The position numbers were made by a program, and so were the translations under genes. Shown here piece by piece: positions 8,948 through 16,723 of a DNA stretch of 64,000 bases. Within the stretch, counting starts at the first letter, position 1, and every line of letters starts with the position of its first letter. Origin of the DNA: Bradyrhizobium sp. ORS 278 (lineage in GTDB: Bacteria > Pseudomonadota > Alphaproteobacteria > Rhizobiales > Xanthobacteraceae); the NCBI RefSeq assembly GCF_000026145.1, contig NC_009445.1, positions 6,943,001 through 7,007,000 on the forward strand, given 5' to 3'. The notes under the pieces are model-generated. The model was not told the origin of the DNA. It ran no database searches and saw only the letters and a list, made by a program, of their open reading frames with translations.

Positions 8948-8987
8948 CCCACCGCGCTCCGCCGTCGCCGCCGAGCAACGGCAAACG

Positions 8988-9632
8988 TCACTTCCGCTTC
9001 TTGGCCCCCCGCTCCGGCGTCAGCGCCTGGGGGTCGAACCCGATGTAGAAGACGTAATTGTCGGCATTTCTGCCCGGCGGCGGCACGGGGTAGACCATGT
9101 CCTCGGCGACGATCGTGAACGGCACGCTGCCATCCGCCGTCATCTGCACTGTCGTGCGGTAGGCCTTGGTTGCGATCACCTTCTCGCCGATGCCGCCCTC
9201 AACCACCGCGATTCGCATGGGAATGTCGACGGTCCCCGGCGCGCCGGCCGGGCCGGCGACGACGCGGCCCTGGATGCCGATCTTGCCGATGATCTCGTTG
9301 CCGCTGAGATTGCACTCGCGCGCGGTCTTGGTGATCGAGGCCTGGAAGCGGACGTCGTTGCCGACGGCCTGCTTGCCGGGCGCCGCCACCGCATAGGTCG
9401 ACGCGCCGGCCCGGATGTTGACCGGCGGGCAGGTCAACCCATCGGTCGGGTCGGCCGGCGGTCCGCCGCTGGCCGGCAGGTTCTCCTGCTTGTCGTCCGA
9501 GCCGCCGCCGAACAGGCTCTTGAAACGGTCGGTCAGCGATTGCGCCACCGCTGGGGGTGCCAAGCCTGCGGCGCCCAAGGCCACCAGCACGGCGGCCATC
9601 GTCCCAACTCGAATCATACGCGTCTGTCGCAT
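8988..9632 (-). CDS. Secreted protein of unknown function
   Basis: A 214-residue protein with a clear signal peptide (TMAAVLVALGAAGLAPPAVAQ, cut after AVA). The mature part starts with a linker (RFKSLFGGGSDD) and contains two cysteines (LTCPPV and RECNLSG), then a beta-rich domain ending in DNYVFYIGFDPQ. I know conserved rhizobial hypothetical proteins of this shape but no function. The ATG at 9632 has GGGGA 8 nt upstream; the reading from 9836 adds only unstructured sequence. It is convergent with the atp operon, whose terminator separates them. Confidence 0.72.
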   Translation of the reverse strand: MRQTRMIRVGTMAAVLVALGAAGLAPPAVAQSLTDRFKSLFGGGSDDKQENLPASGGPPADPTDGLTCPPVNIRAGASTYAVAAPGKQAVGNDVRFQASITKTARECNLSGNEIIGKIGIQGRVVAGPAGAPGTVDIPMRIAVVEGGIGEKVIATKAYRTTVQMTADGSVPFTIVAEDMVYPVPPPGRNADNYVFYIGFDPQALTPERGAKKRK

Positions 9633-9804
9633 TCTCGAAATCCCCGGCATCGATCGCCCCGGCCTGCCCTCGGGCTTGGACCGCGCGACGGCGGTGAGCC
9701 CGGACCGCTTGGCCGAAAGGCGCTGTCCAAAGGCGTCTATACCCATTTCAGAGGCCGGAACCAGCCCCGATCGGCGTCCCATCCCCCGCGCCCGATCACG
9801 ATTG

Positions 9805-10392
9805 CTAGCCTCGAAAATCCTCGTGCAGCAGGCCATAGAGGTAGTGGTCCTGCCAGACCCCGTTGATGCAGAGATAGCGGCGCGCCAGCCCCTCGCGGGT
9901 AAAGCCGCACTTCTCGAGCACCCGGATCGACGGCGTATTGGTCGGAATGCAGGCGGCTTCGACGCGGTGCAGGTTGAGCTCGCCGAACAGGGTCGGCAGC
10001 AGCAGCTTGAGCGCCGTCGTCATGTAGCCGCGATGCGCGTGCGGCTGGCCCATCCAATAGCCGATCGTGCCGGCCTGGACGATGCCGCGGCGGACATTGG
10101 CCAACGTAATGCCGCCGAGCATGGCGCCGTCTAATTCGCGGAACACGATGAACGGATACGATCGGTCGGCCGAGATATCCTCGGCATAGCGCCGCAGCCT
10201 TCGGCGGAAGCCGGAGCGGGTCAGGTCGTCGGACGGCCAGATCGGCTCCCACGGTGTCAGATAGTCGCGGCTGAGCTCGCGCAGCTGAGCCCATTGGGCG
10301 TAATCGGCCATCTGCGGCGCGCGCAGGAATAGCCCATGCCCGCGCGGAGCGAGCGCGGCCGGTCCACTGCTGGGTAAGCGAAACAGGGCCAT
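9805..10392 (-). CDS. GNAT acetyltransferase, RimJ/RimL type
   Basis: A 195-residue GCN5-related N-acetyltransferase resembling the ribosomal-protein alanine acetyltransferase RimJ. Motif A is modified (IGYWMGQPHAHRGYMTTALKLLL, with the acetyl-CoA loop around H-A-H-R-G-Y), followed by LNLHRVEAACIPTNTPSIRVLEKCGF, a typical RimJ/RimL stretch. GGGGGAG lies 9 nt before the ATG. It follows the M16 peptidase on the same strand after 95 nt, an order (thrC-M16-GNAT) conserved in rhizobia. The true acceptor is not shown by sequence. Confidence 0.87.
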   Translation of the reverse strand: MALFRLPSSGPAALAPRGHGLFLRAPQMADYAQWAQLRELSRDYLTPWEPIWPSDDLTRSGFRRRLRRYAEDISADRSYPFIVFRELDGAMLGGITLANVRRGIVQAGTIGYWMGQPHAHRGYMTTALKLLLPTLFGELNLHRVEAACIPTNTPSIRVLEKCGFTREGLARRYLCINGVWQDHYLYGLLHEDFRG

Positions 10393-10487
10393 CGGTGATG
10401 CTCCCCCTGCTCTTCAGCCCTTCGATCGGCGAATGGCGGGCCTGACGACCGCGATTCCCAACATCTCCGGGCCTTTCGGGCTCGTGC

Positions 10488-11780
10488 TCAATGCAGCTGA
10501 GCCTTGGATTTCGGCCCGGCGAGACCTTCGGCGAAAGTCACCGCCGTGTCCAGACCCCTGCCGCTGCCGAGCGCGACCACCGCCGGCTTGCTGCGTGCGA
10601 GGAGCGCACGCGCCGCATCGCGCGTGCTCTCGACGCTGACGGCCTCGATCTTGGCGACCATCTCCTGCAAGGTCTGAGGCCGGCCGTAAGCCAGAATATG
10701 GCGGGCGAGCTGCTCGGCGCGGGCGCTGCAGCTTTCCAGCGCCATCAGCAGCCCCGCCTTCATCTGCGCCTTGGCGCGGGCGACCTCGGCCTCGCTCAGC
10801 GTCTCCACCGCATTGCCGATGATGTCGACCACGACCTCCATCATCTCGGGCGCGTCGGCCGGATCGGTGCCGGTGTAGAGCCCGAAGAAGCCGGTGTCGC
10901 TGTAGGGCGCGTGGAACGTGTAGACGGAGTAGCAGAGCCCGCGGTTCTCGCGCACCTCTTGGAACAGCCGGGACGACATGCCGCCGCCGAGGATGTTGGT
11001 GAACACCTGCAGCGAGAACAGTGACGGGTCGGCCTGCGGCACGCCCTCGAGCGCCAAGGTCAGATGCGCCTGCTCAAGGTCGCGATGCACGACCCGCGAG
11101 CCGCCCTTGCCGAACGCCGCCGGCTGCGGCTTCGGCCCCTCGCCGCCGTTGAAACTGGCGAATCGCCTGCTCACATCCTCGACCACGCGATGATGATCGA
11201 CGGCGCCGGCGGCGGCGACGACCATGTCGGGCCCGCGATAATGCGTCGACAGATAGCCGTGCAGCTTGTCGCGATCGAATGCCTCGAGCGTCTTGGCGGT
11301 GCCGAGCAGCGAGCGCCCCATCGGCTGGTCCGGGAAGCACAGTTCGTTGAGATGCTCGAACACGACGTCGTCGGGCGTGTCCTGCGCGGCGCCGATCTCC
11401 TGCACGATGACGTTCTTCTCGCGCTCCAGCTCCTCCGGCACGAAGGACGGGTTGGCGAGGATGTCCGAGAGCACGTCGAGCGCCAGCGGCACGTCGGCCT
11501 TCAGCACGCGGGCGTAATAGGCCGTGGTCTCGGTCGAGGTGCCGGCATTGAGGTCACCGCCGACGGCCTCGATCGCCTCGACAATCTCGCGCGCGCTGCG
11601 CGTCGTCGTGCCCTTGAAGGCCATGTGCTCGAGCAGATGCGAGATGCCATGCTCGTCCGGCTTCTCGTCGCGGCCGCCGACGCCGGCCCAGACGCCGAGC
11701 GCGGCGGTCTCCAGATGCGGCATCGTGTCGGTGACGACGGTCAGTCCGGTCGGCAGCTTCGTGACTTCCACACCCATCAT
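10488..11780 (-). CDS. M16 family zinc peptidase (mitochondrial-processing-peptidase-like)
   Basis: A 430-residue pitrilysin-type metallopeptidase related to the beta subunit of mitochondrial processing peptidase. The inverted zinc motif HLLEH is at residues 48-52, and the distal acidic ligand lies in EREKNVIVQEI about 75 residues later. The C-terminal half has the usual inactive M16 domain (LGGGMSSRLFQEVRENRGLCYSV). The ATG at 11780 overlaps the thrC TGA (ATGA), so the pair is translationally coupled. The upstream extension to 11921 lies wholly inside thrC and is rejected. Confidence 0.92.
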   Translation of the reverse strand: MMGVEVTKLPTGLTVVTDTMPHLETAALGVWAGVGGRDEKPDEHGISHLLEHMAFKGTTTRSAREIVEAIEAVGGDLNAGTSTETTAYYARVLKADVPLALDVLSDILANPSFVPEELEREKNVIVQEIGAAQDTPDDVVFEHLNELCFPDQPMGRSLLGTAKTLEAFDRDKLHGYLSTHYRGPDMVVAAAGAVDHHRVVEDVSRRFASFNGGEGPKPQPAAFGKGGSRVVHRDLEQAHLTLALEGVPQADPSLFSLQVFTNILGGGMSSRLFQEVRENRGLCYSVYTFHAPYSDTGFFGLYTGTDPADAPEMMEVVVDIIGNAVETLSEAEVARAKAQMKAGLLMALESCSARAEQLARHILAYGRPQTLQEMVAKIEAVSVESTRDAARALLARSKPAVVALGSGRGLDTAVTFAEGLAGPKSKAQLH

Positions 11781-13192
11781 GCAATTCCCTGCTTGGCGGC
11801 CCGGCTGACCGAGCGGATGAATTTTTCCACCTCGGCCTGCTCGTTCCGCATGATCTTTGCGTCCTCGCGCTTGCTCATCAGTCCTTCGAGCCAGACCGGC
11901 AGCTGCGGACGCTGCCCGCAAGCGGCCTCGACCGCGTCGGGAAATTTGGCCGGATGCGCCGTCGCCAGCACGATATTCGGCACTGACCGATCGGTGTCGT
12001 CGCGATCGGCCACCGCCAGCGCCACGGCCGTGTGCGGGTCGACGAGATCGCCGGCCTCGCGGAAGGCCGCGCGGATCGCCGCCGCCGTCTCGGTCTCGTC
12101 GGCGCGGCCGGCGTCGAAATCGGCGCTGATCGCCGCCAGCATCGCATCCGGCAGCACGAAGCGGCCGGACTGCTTCAGGCTCTCCATCAGCCGCCGCACC
12201 GTGCCGGCGTCGCGGCCGCCCGCCTCGAACAACAACCGCTCGAAATTCGAGGACACCTGGATATCCATCGACGGCGACGCCGTCGCGTGGACCTCGCGCA
12301 CCTCGTAAATGCCGGTCGCGAGCGTGCGGGCGAGAATGTCGTTGACGTTGGTGGCGACACGAAGCTTGCGCACCGGCAGGCCCATGCGCTTGGCGACGTA
12401 GCCGGCGAAAATATCGCCGAAATTGCCGGTCGGCACGGTGAAGTCGACGGCGCGATGCGGCGCGCCGACGGCGACCGCCGAGGTGAAGTAGTAGACGACC
12501 TGGGCGACGATTCGCGCCCAGTTGATCGAGTTGACGCCGGACAGCGACACCGCGTCACGGAAGGCATGATGATTGAACAGGCCCTTCACGATCGCCTGGC
12601 AATCATCGAAATGGCCTTCGATCGCCAGCGCATGCACGTTCGCGGCGCCCGACGTCGTCATCATCCGCCGCTGCACCTCGGAGATGCGGCCATGCGGATA
12701 CAGCACGATCAAATCGGCATTGTCGCGGCCGGCGAAGGCGTCGACGGCGGCGCCGCCGGTATCGCCTGAGGTCGCCACCACGATCGTGGTGCGCTCGCCG
12801 CGCTTGGCCAGCACGTGGTCCATCAGCCGCGAAATCAGCTGCATCGCCACGTCCTTGAAGGCCAAGGTCGGGCCGTGGAACAGCTCGAGGACGAACTGAT
12901 GCGGGGCGGTCTGGTCGAGCGGCACCACCGCGGGATGGCGGAAGGTGGCGTAGGCCTCGTTGGCCATGCGGCCGAGTTCGGCATCGGAGATCTCGCCGGC
13001 GACGAACGGCTTGATGACCTCGACGGCGACCTCCCAATAGGGCCTGCCGAAGAACGAGGCGATGGTCGCGGGCGTCAGCTGCGGCCAGGTCTCGGGCACG
13101 TACAGGCCGCCGTCCCGGGCGAGCCCGGTCAGCATCACATCGCAGAAGGTGAGCGCGGGGGCCTCCCCGCGGGTCGAAACGTAGCGCGTCAA
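11777..13192 (-). CDS. thrC: Threonine synthase
   Basis: A 471-residue PLP enzyme that converts O-phosphohomoserine to threonine. The PLP lysine is K113 in LAFKDVAMQL, and the phosphate-binding stretch TSGDTGGAAVDAFAGRDN follows. The N-terminal MTRYVSTRGEAPALTFCDV is diagnostic of the bacterial/fungal class. It is the first gene of a thrC-M16-GNAT operon. Upstream lies a 1.6-kb gap filled with repeats, so its promoter must lie close to the start. Confidence 0.96.
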   Translation of the reverse strand: MTRYVSTRGEAPALTFCDVMLTGLARDGGLYVPETWPQLTPATIASFFGRPYWEVAVEVIKPFVAGEISDAELGRMANEAYATFRHPAVVPLDQTAPHQFVLELFHGPTLAFKDVAMQLISRLMDHVLAKRGERTTIVVATSGDTGGAAVDAFAGRDNADLIVLYPHGRISEVQRRMMTTSGAANVHALAIEGHFDDCQAIVKGLFNHHAFRDAVSLSGVNSINWARIVAQVVYYFTSAVAVGAPHRAVDFTVPTGNFGDIFAGYVAKRMGLPVRKLRVATNVNDILARTLATGIYEVREVHATASPSMDIQVSSNFERLLFEAGGRDAGTVRRLMESLKQSGRFVLPDAMLAAISADFDAGRADETETAAAIRAAFREAGDLVDPHTAVALAVADRDDTDRSVPNIVLATAHPAKFPDAVEAACGQRPQLPVWLEGLMSKREDAKIMRNEQAEVEKFIRSVSRAAKQGIA

Positions 13193-13528
13193 ACCGCTCT
13201 CCTGACCTGCGTCACCAGGCCATAACCCGTTGATTGAATTCGAAATCGGAACCGCCTGGCGGCAACATGGTCCGGCACCATAATGGTTTTGGGCAGGCTG
13301 CGAAACCGGTTGTTGGCCTGGGGATGGTCATGGCTGCGGGTTACGGCGGGGTTACGCAGACGGGTATGGGCCGGGAATGAGCAATGCCGAGCCCCCGCCT
13401 CCCGCTCTCGTCCCTGCCCCCCGTATCGATGCCCAATCTCGCCTCCCCCGCAGCTGTCATCGCCCCGTTCAATCGCGCGATCGAGTAGGCCGCAGCGCCT
13501 GGGATCGACCGCGCCGCCGCGGCGTCCG

Positions 13529-13556
13529 GGATCCCCGCCTTCGCGGGGATGACGAG
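13529..13556. repeat. Half palindromic repeat
   Basis: ATCCCCGCCTTCGCGGGGAT (13531-13550) is a near-perfect hairpin followed by GACGA. It belongs to the same general family as the elements at 33451 and 53055. It is the first unit of the repeat island at 13529-14701. Confidence 0.6.
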
Positions 13557-13618
13557 GGTGGAGGTGGTCCCAGCCGGACTCCATTCGAGACTTTCATCGA
13601 AAACACTGCCGGTTCCTC

Positions 13619-13700
13619 CGTCATTGCGAGCGAAGCGAAGCAATCCAGGGTGGTGGGCGGGACTCTGGATTGCTTCGTCGCTGCGCTCCTCGCAATGACG
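13619..13700. repeat. Palindromic repeat, CGTCATTGCGAG family
   Basis: Arms CGTCATTGCGAGCGAAGCG... and ...CGCTCCTCGCAATGACG flank CAATCCAG/CTGGATTG inner arms. The same family recurs at 36619-36699 and, degraded, at 27661-27744. Confidence 0.8.
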
Positions 13701-13812
13701 TGGCGAGAGCCTACGACGTCACAAACAGTCCGCCCGCAGAGACGTCTCCTGCGTGTGCGCGCAGCTTCATCTTCTCGCGGCGCGATCAGCGCCCGAGCTT
13801 TGCGGAAAAATC

Positions 13813-14200
13813 CTCCCTCCTTGAAGCAGAGGGCGCAGGGAAGACCGGATGCCGGCTGGCACCCGCGGCCCCCGTGCGAACAAGAATGCACGGGGCAGGA
13901 ACCACAGGTTCAGCCAGAGCGACCCGGCCTTCCCTGCGCGATGGCTTACGCCTTATACGCGATCTCCTCGGTGCACCGGCTTGTTGGCCACCGTGAGCGA
14001 CAGCGCCTGAGCGCTCCCGCAAGACACCAGCGTCGGGGTGCCAGGACCACGCGACTTCGCCGTCCGTGCCGGCCGCACTCGTCAGTTGCGGCCTGCCCGT
14101 CCATCGCATCCCCACCTCACGTCCGTGACGACGCGTACGCCCCTCGCTGCCGAGGCGGGATGGACATAGACAATCATGATTTCGGAAAAGATGAAAGAAA
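13813..14200 (-). repeat. Long intergenic repeat, copy B (inverted relative to copy A)
   Basis: Read on the minus strand, this shares with 678-1092 the ordered landmarks GAAATCATG, GAGGGGCG, GTCGTCACG, GTGGTCCTGGCA, CCATCGCGC, GGGAAGGCCGGGT and CTTCCCTGCGC. It also holds an internal GTGCATTCTTGT/ACAAGAATGCAC-type hairpin. No open reading frame in it is believable. Confidence 0.65.
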
Positions 14201-14393
14201 AATTTTCGGGCGGATCGGGCGGGACGGCTGGATCGCCTTGGATCTTCTGACAAAAAGAAATTTTCTGCGCAGCCGGATTCGTTAGTTGGCGGCGCCTGCG
14301 CGGGCCAGAGCCGACAGCCTCGTCGGGCGACTCAAGTCCGAAGATGAGACGACGGCATGCGATGAGGACGGACACGGCATCCCTCACCCCCGG

Positions 14394-14579
14394 TGTCGTC
14401 CCGGGCAAGTCCGACAACGCGCCAGCGTTGGCGGACGCCGACCCGGGACCCATAACCACCGTCCTCCGTATGAGGCACGCTGTCGCTCCAGCCTGCTACC
14501 TCACCCCCGATCGGGGTTATGGATCCCGGGTCGGCGCACGCCGGCGCTATCGCGCCGCCGCGCTTGCCCGGGATGACAG
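14394..14579. repeat. Palindromic repeat with TGTCGTCCCGGGCAAG arms
   Basis: The left arm TGTCGTCCCGGGCAAG pairs with the right arm CTTGCCCGGGATGACA. Inner GGGACCCATAACC and GGTTATGGATCCC also pair. This is one unit of the repeat island upstream of the YbjQ-like gene. Confidence 0.75.
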
Positions 14580-14615
14580 CGGAGTGTGAGGCTCAGCATG
14601 ATCTCCAGAGGAGTC

Positions 14616-14701
14616 CGTAGCCCGTATGAGCGCAGCGACATGCGGGGACAAGTCAGGCGGTCGAGGCGAACCCGCATGTCGCTGCGCTCATGCGGGCTAC
14701 G
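14616..14701. repeat. Palindromic repeat, CGTAGCCCG...CGGGCTACG family
   Basis: CGTAGCCCGTATGAGCGCAG pairs with CTGCGCTCATGCGGGCTACG. The internal CGACATGCGGG/CCCGCATGTCG pair extends the stem. Single arms of the same family occur at 15686-15718 and 16692-16722. Confidence 0.78.
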
Positions 14702-14782
14702 AAGCGCCCCTTGAACCGGAACACCATCTCCGTTGTCAAACCGAGCGTCGGCCGTGCTGGCCGGCAGGAGATGGAGCCTTCC

Positions 14783-15106
14783 ATGATCGTCGTGACGACT
14801 GAGAACGTGACCGGCTACCGCACCGTGCGGATGCTCGGGCAGTGCTTTGGCGTGGTGGTGCGCAGCCGGGGCATCGGCGGCAACTTCATCGCCAGCCTGC
14901 GCTCGATCGTCGGTGGCGAGATTCACGAATACACGCAGATGCTGGAGGAGGCGCGGCGCCATGCGCTCGACCGGCTGGTCCACAATGCGACCTCGATGGG
15001 CGCGAACGCGATCGTGATGATGCGCTTCGACAGCGCCGAGATCGGCCAGACCATGAGCGAGATCGTCGCCTACGGGACCGCTGCCGTCATCGAACCCGCA
15101 CGATGA
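14783..15106 (+). CDS. YbjQ/UPF0145 family protein
   Basis: A 107-residue protein of the YbjQ (UPF0145) family, small oligomeric cytosolic proteins with a proposed but unproven metal-binding role. Family signatures are the TTENVTGYRTVRMLG opening, VRSRGIGGNF, the helix IHEYTQMLEEARRHALDRL and GANAIVMMRFDSAEI. The ATG at 14783 is preferred over 14771 because GGAG lies 6 nt before it and family members begin M-I-V-x-T-T. The stop overlaps the next gene (ATGA). Confidence 0.85.
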   Translation: MIVVTTENVTGYRTVRMLGQCFGVVVRSRGIGGNFIASLRSIVGGEIHEYTQMLEEARRHALDRLVHNATSMGANAIVMMRFDSAEIGQTMSEIVAYGTAAVIEPAR

Positions 15107-15330
15107 TCGCCCTCGTGCTCTGGCTCGCGGTCATCACAGCCGTCGTGCTGGTGTGGGTCTTCTTCCGCCAGGGCGGCTACAAGCGCGACGCGCTCTCGGC
15201 GCCGCCCGGCCCGGATTGGGTCAAGACCGAGGAGCGCTTCGTCGATCCCACCAGCGGCGAGACGCTCGACGTCTGGTTTCAGCCGCGCACCGGCGAGCGG
15301 GCGTATGTCAGGGCGAGGCGGTCCGCTTAG
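15103..15330 (+). CDS. Small single-pass membrane protein, coupled to the YbjQ-like gene
   Basis: A 75-residue protein with one N-terminal membrane helix (IALVLWLAVITAVVLVWVFF), then a hydrophilic tail rich in Gly/Pro and Arg that includes GETLDVWFQPRTGERAYVR. Its ATG overlaps the preceding TGA by 4 nt, so the two proteins are almost certainly made together. I do not recognise a family with confidence. The overlap and codon use support a real gene. Confidence 0.7.
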   Translation: MIALVLWLAVITAVVLVWVFFRQGGYKRDALSAPPGPDWVKTEERFVDPTSGETLDVWFQPRTGERAYVRARRSA

Positions 15331-15420
15331 AAGGCGATCGCTCAACACAGATCGCGCCAGACTTCATCATTGCGAGCGGTCACCCGATCGAAGCAGGGTC
15401 GGAGGACGCCGCGTCAGATG

Positions 15421-15541
15421 CGCTGTCGTCCCTGCGAACGCAGGGACCCATAACCCCGGCTCTTGTGAGACGATGACTGGCAGTTGCGTCTCACCGAGAG
15501 ATTCCGCGGTATGGGTCCCTGCGTTCGCAGGGACGACAGCG
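15421..15541. repeat. Palindromic repeat with perfect 31-bp arms
   Basis: 15421-15451 and 15511-15541 are exact inverted copies of each other. Each arm is itself a hairpin (CCCTGCGAACGCAGGG). The element lies between the convergent 75-residue membrane protein gene and the carboxymuconolactone-decarboxylase-like gene. The rest of the 15331-15732 gap holds only a second single repeat arm (15686-15718). Confidence 0.85.
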
Positions 15542-15685
15542 GTGCGTGGCGACAGACCTCCCGGCTCGTCGGTGTTGCGAGGAAACGAACTTAGCCGATC
15601 AGCTCGCACATCTTGCCTTGCGTGAACGCGCAGCCTGGAATTCGTAAGAAGAACAAACGTGAGCTCCCCTATGATCATCCACCGG

Positions 15686-15718
15686 CCCCGCATGTCGCTC
15701 CGCTCATGCGGGCTACGA
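15686..15718. repeat. Single arm of the CGGGCTACG repeat family
   Basis: CCCCGCATGTCGCTCCGCTC followed by ATGCGGGCTACG matches the right arm of the element at 14616-14701. It forms a short hairpin (CGCATG...CATGCG). Confidence 0.65.
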
Positions 15719-15732
15719 GCCGTGATCGTCGC

Positions 15733-16212
15733 TCAGACCGGTGAGGCCTCTTTTGCCTTTGCATCGGCCTCGGCGAACACGGCCTTGGCGGCGAACAGGC
15801 CGTTGAGCGCGGCGGGAAAGCCGGCATAGACCGCCATCTGCATGATGACCTCGGTGATCTCCTCCCGGCTGAGGCCGACATTGAGGCCCGCCTGGAGATG
15901 AACTTTCAGCTGCGGGCTGGCATTGCCGAGCGCGGTCAGCGCCGCGATGGTCGCGATCTCGCGACTGCGCAGATCGAGGCCGGGACGTGTGTAGATGTCG
16001 CCGAACGGAAACTCGATGACGTAGGTGGCGAAATCCGGCGCGATGTCCGCGAGCGCCGCGATCACGTTGTGACCGGCCTCCCCGTCGATACTATCGAGCG
16101 CGCGCCGGCCTCGCGCCAGCCGGTCCTGATCGTTGATGGTGCCGGCTGGTCCGCCCGCCGGCATCGGGCGCGTCGTCGTGGATTGGCTGGGCGTTGATCG
16201 CGTCATCGTCAT
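15733..16212 (-). CDS. Carboxymuconolactone decarboxylase (AhpD-like) family protein
   Basis: A 159-residue protein of the CMD family. The core runs from RGRRALDSIDGEAGHNVIAAL through FGDIYTRPGLDLRSREIATIAAL to HLQAGLNVGLSREEITEVIMQMAVYAGFPAAL, matching 4-carboxymuconolactone decarboxylase. The CxxC of peroxidatic AhpD proteins is absent (GLNVG in that region), so redox activity is unlikely. The start is uncertain: ATG 16212 has AGAGGA just upstream, and an internal ATG at 16164 would shorten the disordered N-terminus. Either start overlaps the MerR gene in another frame. Adjacent regulation by MerR is likely. Confidence 0.8.
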   Translation of the reverse strand: MTMTRSTPSQSTTTRPMPAGGPAGTINDQDRLARGRRALDSIDGEAGHNVIAALADIAPDFATYVIEFPFGDIYTRPGLDLRSREIATIAALTALGNASPQLKVHLQAGLNVGLSREEITEVIMQMAVYAGFPAALNGLFAAKAVFAEADAKAKEASPV

Positions 16213-16570
16213 TCGTCCTCTCGCTGCTGCCGGCATAGCCGGCGATCTTGCCGTCGAGAACGAGAAGGCAATCCTGCAACGTGGCGACGCGCGCCCGGAC
16301 GGCTTCGCGATGCCGCTCCAAGAGCCGGCGTCGTTCCGGCTCCGTGGCGGCGCCGCGGGCGCGCAACTCCGCATAGCGGAGCATGTCCCGGATGGGCATT
16401 CCCGTCGCCTTCAGGCGGCCGAGGAATTCGATCCAGGTCAGGATCGATGCGTCGTAGTCCCGCTGGCGGGCATGATCGCGATTGGCTCTCGGCAGCAGCC
16501 CGATCCGCTCGTAGTAGCGGATCGTGTGGGCTGTCAGCCCCGACTGCCTCGCCAGCTCGCCGATCTTCAT
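16091..16570 (-). CDS. MerR family transcriptional regulator
   Basis: A 159-residue regulator. The N-terminal winged helix is canonical (MKIGELARQSGLTAHTIRYY, residues 1-20, then ERIGLLPRANR), and the coiled dimerisation helix extends to about residue 115 ([26 protein letters not shown]). The only cysteine is in the C-terminal part of that helix (QDCLL), so it is not an obvious metal sensor and resembles the aldehyde/quinone-responsive branch. The last 40 residues (after SSERTND) are low-complexity and overlap the CMD gene in another frame. A MerR-type promoter lies directly upstream, which implies autoregulation and control of the CMD gene. Confidence 0.86.
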   Translation of the reverse strand: MKIGELARQSGLTAHTIRYYERIGLLPRANRDHARQRDYDASILTWIEFLGRLKATGMPIRDMLRYAELRARGAATEPERRRLLERHREAVRARVATLQDCLLVLDGKIAGYAGSSERTNDDDAINAQPIHDDAPDAGGRTSRHHQRSGPAGARPARAR

Positions 16571-16600
16571 GCGGCTCCCTCTCCATTCACGACGTCAGGC

Positions 16601-16631
16601 AGGCTACGGGTTCGAGCGCGCTCTAAGTCAA
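16601..16631 (-). promoter_or_regulatory. MerR-type promoter with 19-bp spacer and operator dyad
   Basis: On the minus strand, TTGACT (16631-16626) and TAGCCT (16606-16601) are separated by exactly 19 nt. The spacer holds the dyad TTAGAGCGCGCTCGAA. The overlong spacer with a central dyad is the hallmark of promoters twisted into register by MerR proteins. It lies 31 nt upstream of the merR start. Confidence 0.8.
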
Positions 16632-16691
16632 GCGGCGTTTTGATCGCCGTCGCGCGCATGGGCGAAGAGAGATGCAGGGCCGGTGCCGAAC

Positions 16692-16722
16692 TCGCATGTC
16701 GCTTCGCTCATGCGGTCTACGG
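16692..16722. repeat. Single arm of the CGGGCTACG repeat family (degraded)
   Basis: CGCATGTCGCTTCGCTCATG followed by CGGTCTACG matches one arm of 14616-14701. It ends beside the SURF1 stop codon. Confidence 0.55.
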
Positions 16723-16723
16723 G

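Noticed and set aside
14286..14589. Short open frames in the repeat island
   Set aside because: They are translations of palindromic repeats and lack ribosome sites and family similarity.
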